A DNA stretch of 64,000 nucleotides, from positions 1-64,000 of the forward strand of contig NZ_JACTAG010000002.1 of the NCBI RefSeq assembly GCF_014763045.1, in the 5' to 3' direction. The position numbers and the translations under genes are program-made. Under the pieces are notes generated by a model that was not told the DNA's origin, made no database searches, and was given only the letters and a program-made list of their open reading frames with translations. The DNA is from Sulfitobacter aestuariivivens (GTDB lineage Bacteria; Pseudomonadota; Alphaproteobacteria; Rhodobacterales; Rhodobacteraceae). This document shows, in pieces, positions 61,782 to 64,000 of this stretch (position 1 is its first letter; each line of letters opens with the position of its first letter).

Positions 61782-62806
61782 CAGTGCGCCCCTCCTTTGT
61801 GGTCAAGCCAGGTGCGGCGCAGCGGCCAGATCAGCAGGATCACGATCCCGATCATAGTCAGCATGGCGGATGCGCTCGCGCGGCTGATCGCGCGGTTGCC
61901 GGCGTCATCGGGCACCAGGAAGTCATAGGTTAGCCACTGGAGCGAGATCACATGGGCCTGGCTGCGGAAACCGACGATTTCCTCGAAGACGCGATACACA
62001 TCCATCAGATGGATGATGGAGATGAAAATGATCAGCGGCATCAGATGCGGGATGATCACATGGCGCAGGCGCTCCCAGCGGCTGGCCCCGTCGATGACCG
62101 CACTCTCGAGCGTGTCCATGTTCACTGTTTGCAGCCCGGCATAAAAGATCACAAAGGCGAAGGGCGCATTGTTCCAGACTCGGAAGAAATACATCAGCAA
62201 CTCGATGGTCCAGGCCTGGGCGAACATGGAGATGTTGGTCTGGGTCCAGCGCTCCAGCAGCGATGTCAGAATGCCATCCCCCACAAAGAGCCAGTAGATC
62301 GCCAGCGACCCGATGACGGGCGTGATGATGAAGGGCAAAAGCGATATGAAGATCACCGGCCCGCGCACGGCGCGCACTGCATTGTTGACCGCCAACGCCA
62401 GTGACAGGCCCACAACCAGCACCAGCGGCAGCGTGAGCAGTGTAAACATCAGGGTAAAGCGCAGCGCCTTCCAGAAATCGATCTGCAGAATGTCGCCCCA
62501 GTTGCCCGAACTGATCGCATCACCAACCTTGTCGAGCTGCAGCACGTTTCGATAGCTTTGCAGACCGACCCATTCGGTCTGGGTGACGGTCTTGCCGTTC
62601 TCGTCCAACACCGGCACCGTCTTGACCTCGGTCACGCAGGTCTGACCAATAAACCCCGGCGTGCAGGTCTCGACCTCCTGCTGCTCAACGATGGGCTGGG
62701 TGATCTTGAAGCTCTCAAAAAACACCGACACCAGCGGCAGGGCAATGAAAATGAACATCATAAAAACCGAAGGCCCGACGAAAGCGGCGAATGTCTTTTT
62801 GTTCAT
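61781..62806 (-). CDS. ABC transporter permease (MalF type, with cysteine-containing loop)
   Basis: A 341-residue permease with the EAA loop ESAVIDGASRWERLRHV. Between the first and second membrane segments it has a large periplasmic loop with two close cysteines (VETCTPGFIGQTCVTEV) that could form a disulfide; usual MalF-type relatives are about 290-300 residues without this. It lies 121 bases after the binding-protein gene, beyond a strong hairpin. Confidence 0.92.
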   Translation of the reverse strand: MNKKTFAAFVGPSVFMMFIFIALPLVSVFFESFKITQPIVEQQEVETCTPGFIGQTCVTEVKTVPVLDENGKTVTQTEWVGLQSYRNVLQLDKVGDAISSGNWGDILQIDFWKALRFTLMFTLLTLPLVLVVGLSLALAVNNAVRAVRGPVIFISLLPFIITPVIGSLAIYWLFVGDGILTSLLERWTQTNISMFAQAWTIELLMYFFRVWNNAPFAFVIFYAGLQTVNMDTLESAVIDGASRWERLRHVIIPHLMPLIIFISIIHLMDVYRVFEEIVGFRSQAHVISLQWLTYDFLVPDDAGNRAISRASASAMLTMIGIVILLIWPLRRTWLDHKGGAH

Positions 62807-62891
62807 GACTCAAATCCCCCTGTCAGACAGCCTCGGCGGTCTTGGCGGGCGGCTGACCGCATCAGCCCCCTGCAAAAAGCGCAGCGTGAGA

Positions 62892-62920
62892 AGGGCTGGC
62901 CGGAATGCCCGGCCAGCCCT
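62892..62920 (-). other. Intercistronic hairpin downstream of the binding-protein gene
   Basis: A perfect 12-bp GC stem (AGGGCTGGCCGG with CCGGCCAGCCCT, 5-base loop) lies seven bases after the binding-protein stop. No T run follows on the minus strand, so it probably stabilises the upstream mRNA and dampens permease expression. Confidence 0.8.
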
Positions 62921-62927
62921 GGTTGGT

Positions 62928-64000
62928 TTATTCCAGGATGCCCGCTTCCTTGGCAGACGTTGAATAGGCTTCCTCGATCGCCGCCAGCGTGGCGGCTGCA
63001 TCGCGCTCACCAGTCAGATACGCGGGCAATTCATTGCCCAACGCGGTGTGCATCAGACCCATGCGCACGGTGGACGGATAGGCGGGCGGCGCCGGGTTGG
63101 CGGTGGCGGTGGCAATCGCCCCCTGCGCCATCTCGGTGGGTTCATAGCCCTTCACCAGCCAGATGGCAGCGTCATTGGCGCCCTTGACCATCTCTTCGTC
63201 CAGACCTTCCATCGCAACACGGAAAGCGGCATCCGCTTCCTCGTCAGAGATATTGGCCGCGATCACGATGCCGTCCCACCACAGCGTGGTGGCCGGTGCG
63301 CCGCCATCCATGGCAAGCGGGGCCGAAGCAGATTTGACCTTGCCGACGACCTGGCTTTCCGCCTCGTCGTTCATGGCACCGCCGCGCGAGGCCCAGAGGT
63401 TCGCCATGGCAATCTTGCCCTGCTGGAACTGCTGCTGCACATAGGTGGAATCGCTGACCAGCACTTCGGGATCGGTGTAATCAAGCGCCGCCTTCATCGT
63501 CTCCAGCGCAGCCATCCCGGCCTCGTTGTTGACAACGGCACTGTTGTCATCTGCAAAGAACGTGCCGCCATGACCGGGGTACATATTGACGAATTCCTGC
63601 GCGAGGTTCCAACCGGATTTCATGGTGGCCCCCAGAGGCACTTCGATGCCCGCTTCCTTGAGCTTGGCAGCCGCAGCATATACCTCGTCCCAAGTGGTGG
63701 GTACTTCGATGCCGTTCTCTGCCAACAAGTCCTCGCGGTACATCAGATGCTGGGTGTTCACCATCATGGCAATCGCCATGATCTTGCCATCGATGCGGAT
63801 CAGCTGGTTGGGCTGCAGGTTCTGGCCATACTTCTCAACCAGATCGTCCAGCGGGCGAATGGTGCCGGCGTTGAGCAGCGGCGTCAGCGTGCCGTTGGAC
63901 ACCCCGCCGATGTGATATAGCGACGGATTGGCCTCGAAGGCGGCTGGCTGCTTGGTGCGGAATTCCTGATCCAGCTCGGCCTGAACGTTGCCGCATTCGG
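62928..64000 (-). CDS. Sugar-type ABC transporter substrate-binding protein (5' end outside window)
   Basis: The C-terminal 357 residues of a family 1 extracellular solute-binding protein; the frame continues through the right edge without a start or signal peptide in view. Recognisable parts are AIAMMVNTQHLMYREDLLAENG, PTTWDEVYAAAAKLKEAG and GKIAMANLWASRGGAM, typical of sugar-binding proteins. A GTG at 63902 is internal, because the coding frame runs on upstream of it (QAELDQEFRTKQPAAFEANPS). It feeds the two permeases that follow; the ligand is unknown. Confidence 0.92.
   Translation of the reverse strand, partial: ECGNVQAELDQEFRTKQPAAFEANPSLYHIGGVSNGTLTPLLNAGTIRPLDDLVEKYGQNLQPNQLIRIDGKIMAIAMMVNTQHLMYREDLLAENGIEVPTTWDEVYAAAAKLKEAGIEVPLGATMKSGWNLAQEFVNMYPGHGGTFFADDNSAVVNNEAGMAALETMKAALDYTDPEVLVSDSTYVQQQFQQGKIAMANLWASRGGAMNDEAESQVVGKVKSASAPLAMDGGAPATTLWWDGIVIAANISDEEADAAFRVAMEGLDEEMVKGANDAAIWLVKGYEPTEMAQGAIATATANPAPPAYPSTVRMGLMHTALGNELPAYLTGERDAAATLAAIEEAYSTSAKEAGILE

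Noticed and set aside
1..64000. CRISPR arrays, tRNA or rRNA genes, prophage
   Set aside because: No regularly spaced direct repeats, no tRNA-like GGTTCGAATCC regions with matching arms, and no phage structural genes were seen when reading both strands.

Overview
The window looks like chromosome of a roseobacter-group alphaproteobacterium (Rhodobacteraceae). The grounds are the conserved order miaB-phoH-ybeY-corC-lnt-metK, a SAM/SAH riboswitch in front of metK (a class known from Rhodobacterales), the divergent irr/fabA pair, a CtrA-type box, and a polyol operon with the same gene order as the Rhodobacter sphaeroides smo/mtl operon. I saw no tRNA, rRNA or CRISPR array. Family names come from reading the proteins by eye, not from database searches.

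Layout. 1-1.0 kb: an IS1182-type transposase remnant and a small hypothetical gene. 1.2-11 kb: rpsA with promoter, structured leader and terminator; a putative bicarbonate transporter (sbtA-like) with a divergent LysR regulator; a rhodanese; an SDR; a cmk-membrane protein-aroA run with overlapping ends; trmB. 11-20.5 kb: a response regulator behind a CtrA-type box, then the RNA and envelope cluster metK, lnt, corC, ybeY, phoH, miaB. Two small exported proteins sharing an unfamiliar two-cysteine domain sit between phoH and miaB. 20.5-24 kb: a glycosyltransferase-like protein, a Sel1-repeat protein, a secreted protein with a TTG start, and a PhyH dioxygenase.

24-36 kb: irr and fabA, then a complete polyol uptake and oxidation operon (smoE-F-G-K, smoS, mtlK, fructokinase, LacI regulator, palindromic operators), then fabB-fabI. 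The polyol genes separate fabA from fabB, which lie together in many relatives. 36-48 kb: an rRNA methyltransferase-like gene, an FKBP isomerase, and a same-strand run (HAD dehalogenase, hydrolase, threonine dehydratase-like, EEP hydrolase, pcaD, pcaB, MFS exporter) followed by a zinc alcohol dehydrogenase and an enolase-superfamily dehydratase.

48.6-64 kb: one long minus-strand catabolic operon that runs off the right edge. It holds a sugar-type ABC importer (binding protein and two permeases with unusual insertions; no ATPase inside the window), a HisD-family dehydrogenase, three NTF2/SnoaL-fold proteins, a GST, an SDR, an internal LacI regulator, an FMN-binding PPOX-like protein, a bicupin, a Rid protein, an M19 dipeptidase, a secreted protein, a MetE-like protein and an RraA-like aldolase. 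Most junctions overlap or abut and the run ends in a terminator on the last stop codon. I cannot name its substrate; it is the best candidate here for an undescribed pathway.
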